Assembly (NCBI GenBank): GCA_958425285.1
Contig: CATZVV010000148.1
Coordinates: 1-5,358, forward strand
Direction of reading: 5' to 3'
DNA: 5,358 nucleotides
DNA from: an uncultured Lachnoclostridium sp.
GTDB taxonomy: Bacteria; Bacillota; Clostridia; Lachnospirales; Lachnospiraceae
Position numbers and translations under genes: made by a program. Of this stretch, positions 5,024 through 5,358 are shown piece after piece; positions within the stretch are counted from its first letter, which is position 1, and every line of letters starts with the position of its first letter. Below the pieces are notes generated by a model. It was not told the DNA's origin. It made no database searches and was given only the letters and a program-made list of their open reading frames with translations.

Positions 5024-5358
5024 TCAGTCTCCTTTCGACATCCATCCCATTGCAAGTCCTGCAACATCTGCATCATTCATAACATCTTCTTCCGGCTGTT
5101 CTTCCATATCTTCCTGCGGGCTTGCAATCACTACCGGCTGGCTGTTCTTCACGCCCGCCAATACTCCCCCAAGTAAAAATATGACCTCTTTTCTTGCCTC
5201 ACTCATTGCGAAATCCCCAATTTCCTTTTTTATATGCTCTATCTCGTCCCTTGTTATAAACTGCTCGTATCTTTTTTCCTCTTTGGACGGAATATCATCC
5301 TGACCATAGTGGTCAATATAAAACTCACAGGCTTCAATCAGGAACTGATTCTTTGACT
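5024..5358 (-). CDS. Probable ribbon-helix-helix DNA-binding protein, 5' end outside window
   Basis: The frame is open from the window edge to TGA at 5026-5024, giving 110 residues with no need for an internal start. The first visible residues, SKNQFLIEACEFYIDHYG, look like helix 2 of a CopG/ParR-type ribbon-helix-helix domain, whose first strand and helix would lie beyond the edge. A charged helical stretch follows (EEKRYEQFITRDEIEHIKKE), then a hydrophobic segment (VIFLLGGVLAGV) and an acidic tail (PQEDMEEQPEEDV). Such proteins serve as plasmid partition, relaxosome or copy-control factors, which fits a mobile-element backbone; which one cannot be told here. An ATG at 5206 would give only a 60-residue C-terminal piece and is less likely. 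Its last codons form the ribosome binding site of the membrane-peptide gene. Confidence 0.6.
   Translation of the reverse strand, partial: SKNQFLIEACEFYIDHYGQDDIPSKEEKRYEQFITRDEIEHIKKEIGDFAMSEARKEVIFLLGGVLAGVKNSQPVVIASPQEDMEEQPEEDVMNDADVAGLAMGWMSKGD

Noticed and set aside
4747..5076. 109-residue minus-strand frame
   Set aside because: Its first 82 residues overlap the membrane-peptide gene in a poor frame; only the last 27 residues have a good ribosome binding site and were kept as a separate small gene.
1..5358. CRISPR array, tRNA, rRNA or transposon ends
   Set aside because: No regularly spaced repeats, no cloverleaf-like sequence and no transposase gene were found on either strand.

Overview
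The window looks like an accessory region of a low-GC Firmicute, most likely a Clostridia/Lachnospiraceae-type gut anaerobe. This rests on strong GGAGG-type ribosome binding sites, a Clostridia-type serine recombinase, a DUF5688-like gene and tiny mobile-element genes. Every convincing gene is on the minus strand, so transcription runs from high to low coordinates.

Right part (about 5358 to 4601): the 3' end of a probable ribbon-helix-helix DNA-binding protein runs in from the edge. Three very small genes follow, each with its own Shine-Dalgarno: a 57-residue cationic membrane peptide, a 27-residue very basic peptide and a 28-residue charged peptide. The run closes with a good rho-independent terminator. 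This resembles the housekeeping backbone of an integrative or conjugative element.

Middle part (about 4581 to 2756): a DUF5688-like gene stops after 88 codons. It is overlapped by a 32-codon reading frame, which in turn overlaps the start of a large serine recombinase. The recombinase keeps its catalytic residues but has two lesions by comparison with remembered relatives: an in-frame loss of about 30 residues before the zinc ribbon, and a frameshift that cuts off the last 40 residues, which are still readable in the -1 frame down to 2756. It is probably a decaying integrase, and the broken DUF5688 gene beside it suggests a recombination junction.

Left part (about 2660 to 17): a visibly more AT-rich, tightly spaced four-gene operon with a plausible promoter at 2632-2660. 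It encodes a small Cro/C1-type regulator, a protein joining an N-terminal glycine zipper to a C-terminal winged helix, a class V PLP-dependent enzyme of the cysteine-lyase type, and an OB-fold protein that runs into a class II aminoacyl-tRNA-synthetase-like motif 1 and then stops. I do not recognise this combination as a named system. It is the most interesting part of the window: possibly an uncharacterised defence, stress or small-molecule cassette carried by the mobile element. No function can be proved from sequence alone. No rRNA, tRNA, CRISPR array or insertion sequence was seen, and no stretch over 300 bases lacks a gene.
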